This document shows, in pieces, positions 63,672 through 64,000 of a stretch of DNA of 64,000 nucleotides (position 1 is the stretch's first letter; each line of letters opens with the position of its first letter). The notes beneath the pieces were generated by a model that was given only the letters and a program-made list of their open reading frames with translations, ran no database searches and was not told the origin of the DNA. The DNA is taken from the NCBI RefSeq assembly GCF_016342705.1, contig NZ_JAEINV010000003.1, forward strand, positions 124,001 through 188,000. The letters run 5' to 3'. Source of the DNA: Lutibacter sp. (GTDB taxonomy: Bacteria; Bacteroidota; Bacteroidia; Flavobacteriales; Flavobacteriaceae). Position numbers and translations under genes: made by a program.

Positions 63672-64000
63672 TAATTATATTTACTTTTCCACAATTTTTT
63701 TAAAAACTCACGAATACTATATTCTCTGGCATTATTTCCAGGCTCATATAGTTTCGTGTTTTTTATATCATCAGGTAAAAACTCTTGTTCCGCAAAGTTG
63801 TTTTCAAAACTATGTGCATATTTATAATTTTTACCATAATCCAATTCTTTCATTAATTTGGTAGGTGCATTTCTTAAATGTAACGGAACCGATAAATCAC
63901 CAGTTTCACGCACCAAAGCCTGTGCTTTTCCAATAGCTTCATAACTAGCATTACTTTTTGCTGAAGTAGCCAAATACACTGCGCATTGACTCAAAATTAT
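63668..64000 (-). CDS. rarA: Replication-associated recombination protein A, C-terminal part (partial)
   Basis: The frame is open at the right edge, so only the last 110 codons are in the window. The pattern CAVYLATSAKSNASY, VPLHLRNAPTKLMKELDYG, YKYAHS and FLPDDIKNTKLYEPG is the C-terminal tetramerisation domain of RarA/MgsA, the AAA+ clamp-loader-like ATPase acting at stalled replication forks. The apparent start at 63994 is a Leu codon; the real start lies beyond the window. Confidence 0.93.
   Translation of the reverse strand: MILSQCAVYLATSAKSNASYEAIGKAQALVRETGDLSVPLHLRNAPTKLMKELDYGKNYKYAHSFENNFAEQEFLPDDIKNTKLYEPGNNAREYSIREFLKKLWKSKYNY

Overview
The window is an AT-rich chromosomal segment from a member of the Bacteroidota, most likely the family Flavobacteriaceae. 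Supporting signs are a type IX secretion (T9SS) type B sorting domain with its PorP/SprF-like partner, TonB-dependent uptake genes, TAnnTTTG-type -7 promoter elements, weak Shine-Dalgarno sequences and a tmRNA with a flavobacterial-style tag. No insertion sequence, prophage, CRISPR array, rRNA or tRNA was found. The species cannot be named from the sequence alone.

Layout. 1-11 kb: a partial uracil-DNA-glycosylase-like gene, a FUSC membrane protein, an amidohydrolase lipoprotein and an M28 peptidase lipoprotein, an outer-membrane barrel paired with a 1005-residue TPR protein, and divergent ftsE. 11-16.8 kb: two glycosyltransferases, a small YgjV-like membrane protein, a candidate small RNA, a dipeptide epimerase, tmRNA (ssrA), a saccharopine/alanine-dehydrogenase-like oxidoreductase and a DUF3820 protein. 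16.8-22 kb: creD with a winged-helix regulator and a membrane protein, carrying two copies of one operator-like palindrome, then a class II (B12) ribonucleotide reductase. 22-27.4 kb: an iron-siderophore type TonB receptor, DUF4198 and PepSY genes, and a divergent AraC regulator. 27.4-35 kb: kdsA and a 2209-residue alpha-2-macroglobulin with a SusC-type plug embedded in it. 35-42.5 kb: a T9SS type B trio (OmpA/PD40 protein, PorP/SprF-like protein, giant repeat protein with CHU_C domain). 42.7-44.5 kb: mpl and a DUF3592 gene.

44.7-54.3 kb is the least explained part. Six same-strand genes, plus a possible 36-codon gene, encode a 1237-residue membrane-anchored protein, then five proteins with zinc ribbons and membrane helices; one carries an HExxH metallopeptidase domain. 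No known system fits this set and it is the best candidate for something undescribed.

54.3-64 kb: TrkH/TrkA potassium uptake, divergent radC, a surface-polysaccharide group (deacetylase-like, FemAB/GNAT-like, hexapeptide acyltransferase, flippase), a YjjG-type nucleotidase, a secreted protein of unknown function and the C-terminal part of rarA. Several CDS starts were moved from long TTG-initiated frames to downstream ATGs where signal peptides or family N-termini support it.
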